7,247 nt of DNA from contig JAUSEJ010000999.1 in assembly GCA_030650265.1 (NCBI GenBank), positions 1 through 7,247 of the forward strand, written 5' to 3'. The stretch comes from Dehalococcoidia bacterium. GTDB lineage: Bacteria > Chloroflexota > Dehalococcoidia > JACPQF01. Below are positions 1 through 6,044 of this stretch, piece by piece (position 1 is the stretch's first letter; every line of letters starts with the position of its first letter). A program made the translations under genes and the position numbers. The notes under the pieces were generated by a model. The model did no database searches. It saw nothing but the letters and a program-made list of their open reading frames with translations, and was not told the origin of the DNA.

Positions 1-76
1 CCTGTTTTTCTTACTTCACTTGCGCTGCGTTTAGTCTTCTATGGTCAAAGCATAACGCACAACTGAACCCGGCGCA

Positions 77-90
77 GTGACGTAAGTCAC
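77..90. promoter_or_regulatory. Small inverted repeat upstream of the Nudix gene
   Basis: The sequence GTGAC-gtaa-GTCAC has two perfect 5-bp arms around a 4-bp centre. It lies about 60 bp upstream of the candidate -35 box of the Nudix gene and could be an operator half-site pair. Nothing else supports a function, and arms of this length also arise by chance. Confidence 0.2.
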
Positions 91-130
91 AATAGCGACA
101 TTGTAGCACAGTAGCTATCACAATCAGATA

Positions 131-142
131 TCTGCCGGCAGA
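131..142. promoter_or_regulatory. Perfect 12-bp palindrome, candidate operator
   Basis: TCTGCCGGCAGA is a perfect palindrome ending 8 bp before the candidate -35 box at 151-156. That is a suitable place for a dimeric regulator next to RNA polymerase. No regulator gene lies in the window and no second copy was noticed, so the role is inferred from position only. Confidence 0.25.
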
Positions 143-150
143 AAACGCGC

Positions 151-179
151 TTGAAGTTGGGTGCATTCGGCGGTAAGAT
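151..179 (+). promoter_or_regulatory. Candidate sigma70-type promoter for the Nudix gene
   Basis: TTGAAG (151-156) and TAAGAT (174-179) are separated by exactly 17 bp, each matching 4 of 6 consensus bases. Transcription would start near 186, leaving a 5' UTR of about 100 nt before the TTG start at 288. The match is moderate. The rest of 1-287 shows no convincing coding sequence, RNA gene or terminator; the reading frames there are short and lack family features. Confidence 0.35.
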
Positions 180-276
180 GGACCAGCAGTGGCAGGCTTA
201 GCCCCTACGGAATACGGACGAGGACAGACCGATCTCGCCGAATGAGGCATTTCTTAAGACGCATCATTAACTTTTC

Positions 277-281
277 AGGAG
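277..281 (+). promoter_or_regulatory. Ribosome binding site that decides the TTG start
   Basis: AGGAG sits 6 nt before the TTG at 288. The frame is closed upstream by TAA at 255-257, and no ATG, GTG or other TTG lies between that stop and 288. The first in-frame ATG (366) would remove 26 residues and has no comparable Shine-Dalgarno, so TTG is the best start. Confidence 0.75.
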
Positions 282-287
282 CATCGC

Positions 288-1088
288 TTGATCGAGTTTG
301 AGATTTTGGTTGATGGGAGCGAGTTCGGGTTAGAGATCGAAGCCTCTTACCAATCTGGACTGCGCATGCCGTCGGATGACGTGGAGCGACGGTGGATCGA
401 GGAGACCTGGCTTCAGAGCCTCCAGCGAGCCGAAAGCGAAGGAGTGCCGCTGTATGATGGCAGGCTCTTCCGGCTAGAGGGTTTCGCAACGGCGGCTGGA
501 CGGCTGACACTCCGACTAGGTGACACGGGCTACAAGGAGTACGTGGCCACCCGACGGCCCGAGTTTCACGGGGTTCATCCCCGCCAACACCTGGCCAATC
601 CGCTGGCCGTCTGCGCCGTATTGGTGACATCTGATGCCAGGATACTGGTTGAACACAGGCACGGCCTCGACGTCTATGCTGGCCGCTATCACGTCATCGG
701 CGGCTTCTTCGAGCGGGATAAAGACGGGGAAGCGGCCCCCGATCCAGTTCGGGCCATTCAGAGAGAGGTGCGTGAGGAGACCGGACTCGATCTCGACCAC
801 AGCCGCTTCACCTGCCTTGCCCTGGTCTACGACCGGATTACCCCCCATCCGGAATTATGCTTCACCGCGCCCATCAGCCTCACCTTTGACGAGGTCAGGC
901 AGCTTCAAGGCACCGATGGCGAGGTAAATCGACTTGAATTCATCGAGGATTCCCCCGCGTCCCTGCGGAACTTCATTCTCGCCAACCACGGCAACATCTC
1001 CGCCACCGGCGAGCCCTGTCTGATCCTTTACGGCAAGCGCCGCTTCGGTCGCGGCTGGCATAACGATCTGTTGGCCGCGATCAGCTAA
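288..1088 (+). CDS. Nudix hydrolase with extended Nudix box (NUDT22-like layout)
   Basis: A 266-residue soluble protein with no signal peptide or membrane segment. Nudix enzymes cleave nucleoside diphosphates linked to another group, using metal held by the Nudix helix. The helix is intact: REVREETGL at residues 159-167 supplies R159, E160, E163 and E164. The preceding loop is long: from G139 to R159 is 20 positions where the classic GX5EX7R box has 14, and it contains RDKDGEAAPDP. Residues 1-100 form a separate N-terminal part including LYDGRLFRL and GYKEYVATRR. From memory, this LYDG-FRL / YK-x-TN-like block plus an expanded box resembles the human NUDT22 UDP-sugar hydrolase group, so a UDP-sugar or related substrate is possible but unproven. 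Nudix assignment is firm; substrate is not. It starts at TTG with a good AGGAG and is convergent with the carboxypeptidase gene 61 bp away. Confidence 0.88.
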   Translation: MIEFEILVDGSEFGLEIEASYQSGLRMPSDDVERRWIEETWLQSLQRAESEGVPLYDGRLFRLEGFATAAGRLTLRLGDTGYKEYVATRRPEFHGVHPRQHLANPLAVCAVLVTSDARILVEHRHGLDVYAGRYHVIGGFFERDKDGEAAPDPVRAIQREVREETGLDLDHSRFTCLALVYDRITPHPELCFTAPISLTFDEVRQLQGTDGEVNRLEFIEDSPASLRNFILANHGNISATGEPCLILYGKRRFGRGWHNDLLAAIS

Positions 1089-1119
1089 GTCTTCACCGCG
1101 GGGGAGGCCGTCTGAACCA

Positions 1120-1137
1120 CAGATTACGCAGATTATG
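1120..1137 (+). repeat. Two-unit 9-bp direct repeat in the convergent gap
   Basis: CAGATTACG is followed directly by CAGATTATG, preceded by AACCA. The phrase resembles the ACCACAGATTACNCAGATTA-type intergenic repeats I remember seeing in many environmental bacterial genomes. Here only two units remain. It lies between the stop codons of two convergent genes, a usual site for such elements. The remaining 1089-1149 bases show no clear intrinsic terminator for either gene. Confidence 0.5.
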
Positions 1138-1149
1138 GGACTTCGCTGA

Positions 1150-2754
1150 TTACCCTATCCAGGGAAAATATAGCGTTGACACTCCCTCCACGCGAACGAA
1201 GACCATGGCAAGGCTGCCCCAGTGGCCGGCGACGTCATGGCCGCGAATGAGAAGGGTGTGCCGGCCAAGTTCAAGGGAAGAGGCCGGGAGCGTTGCCTGC
1301 ACGGTCTCGGCAGGGGAATCGAAGGCGCCATCGACCGGAATCATGGCAAAACCTGTGCCGTTGGCGCCGGCGGAATCGACGAAAAGCTCGGCGCCGACAA
1401 TGGTCTGGCCACCATTGCCAAGATCGGAGATGGTCGCCGTAAGGGTGATTGTGCCGGTCAGACCAACCGAGGCCGTCGAGACCCGGGCTTCGGTGGCCTC
1501 CGGTCCGTAGATTCGGTCAGGGTCGTCGGCTATGTTTAGCAGATAGAGAGCCGGCGGTCTATTCTCGGCCCACAGGGTATCCACCCGGCCATAGGGCGGG
1601 TCAAACCAGTCGTTGGAGGAGCCGATTTCCGTGGTGAAGGCCAGAACGTTTTTGTTTGCGTAGGCCCAATCCAGCAGGTTGCCGGAAGTCAGATATAGCT
1701 GTGAGCCCTGCTCCGGCGTATAGGGCGTACTGCCACTCCGGCCGGTTAGTTGAGCCAACTTCGCGCCGGTGGGCGCCAGCCTCAGGTCGAGGCCCGCGTT
1801 GCCAGACTGATAGCCCCACGGCCAAAGGACGAGGTTACCAAAGCTGTGGTAATCCATGAGAAACTTGAAGGAGTTGGCATTGATCAAACGCATAATGGCC
1901 TGCGTCTCCGGTTCGGAGCCGGAGGAAGGGCCATAGAACGTTTCCCCACAGGGATTGGAATCGGCGCCCGCGGAGCCCCAACTGTACGGGAAGTTCCGGT
2001 TGAGGTCCACTCCCCAATAGGGCTCGCCGCAGTTCCCGAGGTTTGTGTTGTCGTTTTTTCGCTTCAGACTGGAGCCGCCCTCGACCAGAGCGTGGCCGTC
2101 GGGATTCACCATAGGCACGATCCAGATGTCGCGGTTGTCGACCAGATAGGTAGCCTCGGCGTCCCTGCCGTAGTTGTCCAGCAGGTACTTAGCTAGACGC
2201 ATGGCGATCTCCGGGGTGACGATCTCGCGAGCATGCTGTTCGGCGTCGAAGAGAACCTGAGGTTTAGGGTTAGCCCCGCGGGTGATCTCGATGGCCCACA
2301 GTCGCCGGTTGGTCCCACCATTGACTGCTTTCCAAGTCGGTCCGAGGTCGGACAACCGGGTGATTGAAGGATAATCGGCAGTGAGCTTAGTCAGGTCCGC
2401 CACCATTCGATCGTAGGTGTAGTAATCGGTCGACCAGGAGAGGGAATTCTGACCGGTTTTTCTCGCGTCCAACTCCAGCCGGTAGCCCCGGTTGCGCAAC
2501 TGATCGGCGTTCCCCTCATCGATCAGCAGGGCAGCAAATCGCGCCTGTAGGTCAACTCCCAGAACGTCGAGGTCGCCCGGCGGCGCCAGCGCCGCTCGTA
2601 AATCGGCAAGGTCATCGAAATAGAGCCTGTATACTTGCAACTGGACCGAAGTCAAAGAGGCCAGAATCGGCGAACCAATCCCGGCATTCTGGTTTCCCAG
2701 TACCAGCAGGAGCACAATCGCCATGAGAACGATCGAGCGGCTCCAGCCCATCAC
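1150..2754 (-). CDS. Secreted M14 zinc carboxypeptidase with C-terminal Ig-like domain
   Basis: A 534-residue metallopeptidase that removes C-terminal residues from peptides outside the cytoplasm. Residues 1-25 are a signal peptide (WSRSIVLMAIVLLLVLG core). Residues about 35-97 resemble an M14 propeptide. The catalytic domain (about 105-408) has HAREIVTPE giving zinc ligands H174 and E177, NPDG at 217-220, LNRNF with N252/R253 for the substrate carboxylate, SEPET at 280-284, the third zinc ligand H303 in YHSFG, and the catalytic glutamate E376 in FTTEIG. All key residues are present. Residues about 412-525 form a beta-rich Ig-like module, followed by the tail TLYFPWIG. The open frame begins GTG-ATG (2754, 2751); the ATG codon may be the true start, and neither has a clear Shine-Dalgarno. 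It lies 60 bp after valS on the same strand with no terminator seen between, so probably shares its transcript. Broad or basic-residue specificity cannot be told. Confidence 0.92.
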   Translation of the reverse strand: MMGWSRSIVLMAIVLLLVLGNQNAGIGSPILASLTSVQLQVYRLYFDDLADLRAALAPPGDLDVLGVDLQARFAALLIDEGNADQLRNRGYRLELDARKTGQNSLSWSTDYYTYDRMVADLTKLTADYPSITRLSDLGPTWKAVNGGTNRRLWAIEITRGANPKPQVLFDAEQHAREIVTPEIAMRLAKYLLDNYGRDAEATYLVDNRDIWIVPMVNPDGHALVEGGSSLKRKNDNTNLGNCGEPYWGVDLNRNFPYSWGSAGADSNPCGETFYGPSSGSEPETQAIMRLINANSFKFLMDYHSFGNLVLWPWGYQSGNAGLDLRLAPTGAKLAQLTGRSGSTPYTPEQGSQLYLTSGNLLDWAYANKNVLAFTTEIGSSNDWFDPPYGRVDTLWAENRPPALYLLNIADDPDRIYGPEATEARVSTASVGLTGTITLTATISDLGNGGQTIVGAELFVDSAGANGTGFAMIPVDGAFDSPAETVQATLPASSLELGRHTLLIRGHDVAGHWGSLAMVFVRVEGVSTLYFPWIG

Positions 2755-2814
2755 GGCACTGCCACAATGGGCTTCGTTCTGACCGCTCTTATGCCACTTT
2801 GTTGAGGCGCGCCG

Positions 2815-5580
2815 TCATCGACCAAGGGCCAATAGTCCCTCTCTCAGCTTGGCTTGCTTATCCTGGTTCAGGGAGAGCCTCTCCCGTTCCCGCTCTACGA
2901 CCGCCGCCGGCGCCCTTGCCACGAAGTCCACGTTGGCCAGTTTCGCTTCTGCCCGCTCTATCTCACCGCCGATAGACGCGATCTCTTTTTGCAGCCGCCG
3001 GCTCTCCGCTTCAAGGTCCACCATGCCGGCGATGGGGAGGTAAACTTCGACAGAGTCTACCAACAGTGATAGCGCCTGCTTAGGCTTGTTATCCAGTGAG
3101 GGCAGAATACTCAGAGCGCCGACCCTCGCCAGTTGTTTGAGCACATCCTCCTGCTTACTAAGCATTTCGGTCTCCCGACCGCCGACGATGACTACCTCGA
3201 TCCACTTCGCCGGCTCCACGCCGAACTCGGCCCTGGCATTGCGGATGGCACGGATGCAGTCCATGACCAGTGTCTGGTCACGCTCCGCCTCCTCATCGAG
3301 GGCCTGCACATCTGCTTCGGGATAAGGTGCGACCATTATCGACGCGGGGACCTCGCCGTCCCCCGTTTGCTCCTGCCGCAGATTTTGCCAGATCTCCTCC
3401 GTCACGAACGGCATGAAGGGGTGAAGGAGGCGGAGACTGGAATCAAGGACATGCAAGAGAACCGGCAGCGGATTGCCCTGCGATTCCATTTTCTGGACAT
3501 CGTGAAGGCGAATCTTGGCCATCTCAATGTACCAATCGCAGAACTCGTTCCAGATGAAGTCGTGGATCTGCCGGCCGGCTTCGCCAAGTTGAAATTCCCC
3601 GAGCAAGCGGTTGGCATCGGCGGCCACATGGTTCAAGCGGCTAAGAATCCAGCGATCAGCGAGAGCGCCGGGGATTGCCGATTCTTTCATCTTGAGACCC
3701 GCCGCTCGAAGTTCATCCAGCGTCCGGCCGCCAAGGACAAAACGGGCTGAGTTCCAGAGTTTGTTGGCGAAGTTTCGTCCTGCCTCCACCTTGGTCTCGC
3801 TCAGCCGGCTGTCGTTGCCTGGAGTGCTGCCCGTGGAAAGGGCATAGCGGAGAGCGTCGGTGCCAAACTTGGCCATCACGTCCAGCGGGTTGACGACGTT
3901 CCCCAGTGACTTGCTCATCTTCCGACCTTTCTCGTCTCTCACAAGGCCGTGGAGATAGACTGTGTGGAAAGGTATCTCCCCCGTATTCTCGATTCCCATC
4001 ATGATCATGCGGGCGACCCAGAAGAAGAGAATGTCGTAGGCGGTCTCCATCACGCTCGTGGGATAGAAGAAACGGAAATCCTCCGTATCGTCAGGCCAGC
4101 CGAGAGTGGAGTGTGGCCAGAGTCCTGAGCTGAACCAGGTGTCGAGATTGTCGGGATCCTGGTCGATCTTCTCGCTGCCGCATTTCGGGCACCTGGTCGG
4201 ATCCTCCATCTCGACGATGGCATCCCCGCACGCTTCGCAGTACCATACGGGAATGCGATGTCCCCACCAGATCTGACGGGAGATGCACCAGTCGCGGATG
4301 TTCTCCATCCAGTTGAGGTAGACCTTGCCGAATCGCTCCGGTATTATCTTGATTTGCCCGCTGGTGATAGCATCGATAGCCGGTCTGGCCAGAGGCTTGA
4401 TATCGACGAACCACTGCTTGCTAACCAGAGGTTCGACGGCCGTCTTGCAGCGCTCGCACTGGCCGAGCGGCAGTTGATAGGGTTCGATAGACACAAGAAG
4501 CCCGTCCTTGCGGAGGTCTGCCAGCAGCGCTTTGCGGCAATCATAGCGATCCATGCCGGCGTATGGCCCGGCGTTCTCGTTCATGGTGGCGTCGAAGTTC
4601 ATTATTCTTATAGATGGGAGGCCGTGGCGTTGCCCCACCTCGAAGTCGACCAGATCGTGGGCGGGGGTTATCTTGACAGCGCCGGTGCCAAACGCGGGTT
4701 CAACGGCCTCGTCGGCAATAATTGGTATTTGGCGGTTGACGGCAGGTAGGATGGCTATCCTGCCAATCAGCGCGGCATATCGTTCGTCTTTGGGATTCAC
4801 TGCCACGGCCGTATCGCCCAAAATCGTCTCGGGCCTGGTGGTAGCGACAGTAATGTACTCTGTGGGGGACAGGGGCCTTGGGCCTGGGGCCAGTTCCCCT
4901 GTCCCCTGTCCCCTGTCCCCCGACCCCTGTCCCCCCGGCACAAGAGGGTAGCGAACGTAGAACAACTCTCCCGCGATAGACTCGTGATCCACCTCGAGGT
5001 CGGAGAGGGCCGTCGAGCAGCGGGGACACCAGTTGATCATACGCTCGCCACGATAAATGAGGCCCTTCCGGTAAAGGTTAACGAAGGTAGTGCGAACAGC
5101 CCGCGACGGTCCAGGATCCAGAGTAAATCGTTCCCGCGACCAGTCCGCCGAAACTCCCAGCTTCATATGCTGCTCGGTGATCGTTCGGCCTGTCTTTCTC
5201 ACCCACTCCCACATCCGGTCGAGAAACTTCTCCCGACCGAGGTCGTGGCGGGAGAGTCCCTCCGTGGCCAGTAGCTTCTCCACCACCACTTGAGCGTAGA
5301 TACCGCTGTGGTCTGTTCCGGGGAGCCAGAGCGTAGGGTCGCCCTTCATCCGGTGCCAGCGAACGAGGATATCTTCGACGGTGGCCGTGAGGGCATGGCC
5401 GACATGGAGTTCGCCCGTGATGTTCGGCGGCGGCATGATCACGGTGAAAGGCTTCTTGTTATGATCGATCTTAGGTTTGAAATAGCCTCCATCCAGCCAG
5501 AACTTGTATTGCCGTTGCTCGACAAGTTGGGGTTCGTAGGCCTTGGGCATTTCTATCTTCTGATCAGGGCTGTTGGTCAT
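2815..5580 (-). CDS. valS: Valyl-tRNA synthetase
   Basis: Class I cytoplasmic synthetase that charges tRNA-Val with valine and edits mis-activated threonine. The 921 residues are slightly above the usual 860-900. HIGH box is HVGH at 59-62 after PPPNITGEL; KMSKS is at 554-558 (GRKMSKSLGN). The editing (CP1) domain shows TTRPETILGDTAVAVNP at 247-263. Cysteine pairs C185/C188 and C375/C378, and the four-cysteine knuckle C448, C451, C464, C467, fit zinc binding. ISRQIWWGHRIPVWYC and LDTWFSSGLWP are typical of the family. Residues about 855-921 are the ValRS C-terminal coiled-coil arm. Oddities: residues about 215-240 are a Gly/Pro/Arg-rich insert encoded by a heptanucleotide repeat, and the usual DHAGIATQ reads DHSGIYAQ (90-97). 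Start ATG has GAGGA 8 nt upstream. Expression is governed by a valine T-box leader. Confidence 0.98.
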   Translation of the reverse strand: MTNSPDQKIEMPKAYEPQLVEQRQYKFWLDGGYFKPKIDHNKKPFTVIMPPPNITGELHVGHALTATVEDILVRWHRMKGDPTLWLPGTDHSGIYAQVVVEKLLATEGLSRHDLGREKFLDRMWEWVRKTGRTITEQHMKLGVSADWSRERFTLDPGPSRAVRTTFVNLYRKGLIYRGERMINWCPRCSTALSDLEVDHESIAGELFYVRYPLVPGGQGSGDRGQGTGELAPGPRPLSPTEYITVATTRPETILGDTAVAVNPKDERYAALIGRIAILPAVNRQIPIIADEAVEPAFGTGAVKITPAHDLVDFEVGQRHGLPSIRIMNFDATMNENAGPYAGMDRYDCRKALLADLRKDGLLVSIEPYQLPLGQCERCKTAVEPLVSKQWFVDIKPLARPAIDAITSGQIKIIPERFGKVYLNWMENIRDWCISRQIWWGHRIPVWYCEACGDAIVEMEDPTRCPKCGSEKIDQDPDNLDTWFSSGLWPHSTLGWPDDTEDFRFFYPTSVMETAYDILFFWVARMIMMGIENTGEIPFHTVYLHGLVRDEKGRKMSKSLGNVVNPLDVMAKFGTDALRYALSTGSTPGNDSRLSETKVEAGRNFANKLWNSARFVLGGRTLDELRAAGLKMKESAIPGALADRWILSRLNHVAADANRLLGEFQLGEAGRQIHDFIWNEFCDWYIEMAKIRLHDVQKMESQGNPLPVLLHVLDSSLRLLHPFMPFVTEEIWQNLRQEQTGDGEVPASIMVAPYPEADVQALDEEAERDQTLVMDCIRAIRNARAEFGVEPAKWIEVVIVGGRETEMLSKQEDVLKQLARVGALSILPSLDNKPKQALSLLVDSVEVYLPIAGMVDLEAESRRLQKEIASIGGEIERAEAKLANVDFVARAPAAVVERERERLSLNQDKQAKLREGLLALGR
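4865..4930. repeat. In-frame opposed heptanucleotide repeat element inside valS
   Basis: Reading the plus strand, four 7-bp units (GGGGACA, GGGGCCT, TGGGCCT, GGGGCCA; 4865-4892) are followed by GTT and five units in complementary orientation (three exact CCCCTGT at 4896-4916, then CCCCCGA, then CCCCTGT to 4930), running on into CCCCCC. The two halves can pair, for example GGGGACAGGGG with CCCCTGTCCCC. The total is 66 bp, exactly 22 codons, with no stop in the valS frame. It encodes roughly residues 217-238 of ValRS, where other ValRS proteins go almost directly from YPL to the TTRPE strand. It resembles heptamer STRR repeats of cyanobacteria in style only. A dispersed repeat that entered the gene, followed by slippage, is the likeliest origin. 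Confidence 0.85.
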
Positions 5581-5588
5581 CGGCGCTA

Positions 5589-5593
5589 TCCTC
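5589..5593 (-). promoter_or_regulatory. valS ribosome binding site
   Basis: On the minus strand GAGGA is followed by 8 nt and then the ATG at 5580-5578. It lies after the T-box terminator, so it is transcribed only on readthrough. This supports the chosen valS start. Confidence 0.75.
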
Positions 5594-5610
5594 GCTTCCT
5601 CTTGCTCTCA

Positions 5611-5645
5611 CAAAACAAAACCCCCCCGTCCTTAAGGACGAAGGG
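5611..5645 (-). terminator. Intrinsic terminator of the valS T-box leader
   Basis: On the minus strand CCCUU-CGUCC, loop UUAA, GGACG-GGGGG forms a 10-bp stem (two G-U pairs), followed by UUUUGUUUUG at 5620-5611. The 5' arm region CUCCC can instead pair with the G-rich start of the T-box sequence, giving the mutually exclusive antiterminator expected of this riboswitch class. Confidence 0.88.
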
Positions 5646-5952
5646 AGCTACTTCGTGGTACCACCCCGGTTTGCCTGGCAGCACCACTCAGTCCCCTCTC
5701 CGTTGGTCCTTCAGCTGAAGGAGGGCCAGGGTGAGTGCGTCCACAGCCAACCCTCTTACGCGCTATCGGGCGAACCCGGATGGACCCACTTCAAATTCGG
5801 CCCATCGACCCCCAAGCGACTTTCGGCGACCTGCCCCGCGGTGGTTTTTCAGCCGCCGCCCCACCTTCTCTACCAGTTCCCGGTCAGCCTACTCTTCTTG
5901 TTCATCGTCTTTCTCGGCTATGACCATGTCCTGCGACCACCGGAGGGTCGCG
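5611..5952 (-). ncRNA. T-box riboswitch leader of valS, valine (GUC) specifier
   Basis: This cis-acting RNA senses uncharged tRNA-Val. Minus-strand landmarks in order: a 6-bp hairpin at 5951-5933 (GCGACC/GGTCGC); Stem I with AGUA at 5893-5890, the helix GGC(U)GACC 5889-5882 pairing with GGUCGCC 5831-5825, then the loop E partner GAA 5824-5822, an extra A, and specifier GUC at 5820-5818; a lower helix CAAG/CUUG; the distal stem GGUGG 5865-5861 with CCACC 5844-5840. Stem II pairs 5790-5781 with 5743-5734 (9 of 10 pairs). A UUCG-capped hairpin (5778-5767) and a 14-nt palindrome (5721-5708) follow. The T-box GGGUGGUACCACG is at 5666-5654; its UGGU bulge predicts discriminator base A, as expected for tRNA-Val. 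The family call rests on the T-box plus terminator and is firm; the GUC specifier is likely (AGU, one base earlier, is the alternative). Confidence 0.93.
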
Positions 5953-5958
5953 GGAGGT

Positions 5959-5987
5959 ATTTTAGGGTAATCCCGCTAGTCTGTCAA
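5959..5987 (-). promoter_or_regulatory. valS leader promoter (sigma70 type)
   Basis: On the minus strand TTGACA (5987-5982, perfect) and TAAAAT (5964-5959, 5 of 6) are spaced by exactly 17 bp. The predicted start near 5952 falls at the foot of the first leader hairpin, just upstream of Stem I. This agreement with the T-box structure makes the promoter call strong. Confidence 0.85.
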
Positions 5988-6008
5988 TTCGTCCGTTCGG
6001 GTGGTGAG

Positions 6009-6037
6009 TTGCTTTTTCGAAGAAAACCGGCTAAAAT
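6009..6037 (+). promoter_or_regulatory. Promoter of the AI-2E gene, predicted leaderless
   Basis: TTGCTT (6009-6014) and TAAAAT (6032-6037) are 17 bp apart. The -10 box ends 7 bp before the ATG at 6045, so transcription should begin at or within a base or two of the start codon. No Shine-Dalgarno is present between the -10 box and the ATG. It is divergent from the valS promoter, with 21 bp between the two -35 boxes. Confidence 0.65.
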
Positions 6038-6044
6038 CTCTACC

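Noticed and set aside
1..287. tRNA, small RNA or tail of an upstream gene in the left margin
   Set aside because: No cloverleaf, T-loop GTTCGAATC-like motif or clear terminator was found, and the frames crossing it are short and featureless.
205..630. Minus-strand frame overlapping the Nudix start
   Set aside because: Arg/Pro/Ser-rich translation without domain features, antisense to a well-supported Nudix gene.
1750..2196. Plus-strand open frame opposite the carboxypeptidase
   Set aside because: Antisense to the M14 catalytic core, whose motifs are intact. High GC content makes such shadow frames common.
2755..2814. Promoter or terminator between valS and the carboxypeptidase
   Set aside because: Only an 8-bp GGCGCGCC palindrome and a weak CATAAG hexamer were seen; no spaced -35 box, and no hairpin followed by a U-run.
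3133..3750. Long plus-strand open frame opposite valS (205 codons)
   Set aside because: It is the antisense shadow of strongly conserved valS coding sequence, with no family motifs and no own ribosome binding site. The same applies to 4258-4749 and the other frames within valS.
4861..4938. Intein, CRISPR array or transposon end in valS
   Set aside because: The segment is far too short for an intein and lacks splicing motifs. Seven-bp units without spacers are not CRISPR, and no target-site duplication or transposase is visible.
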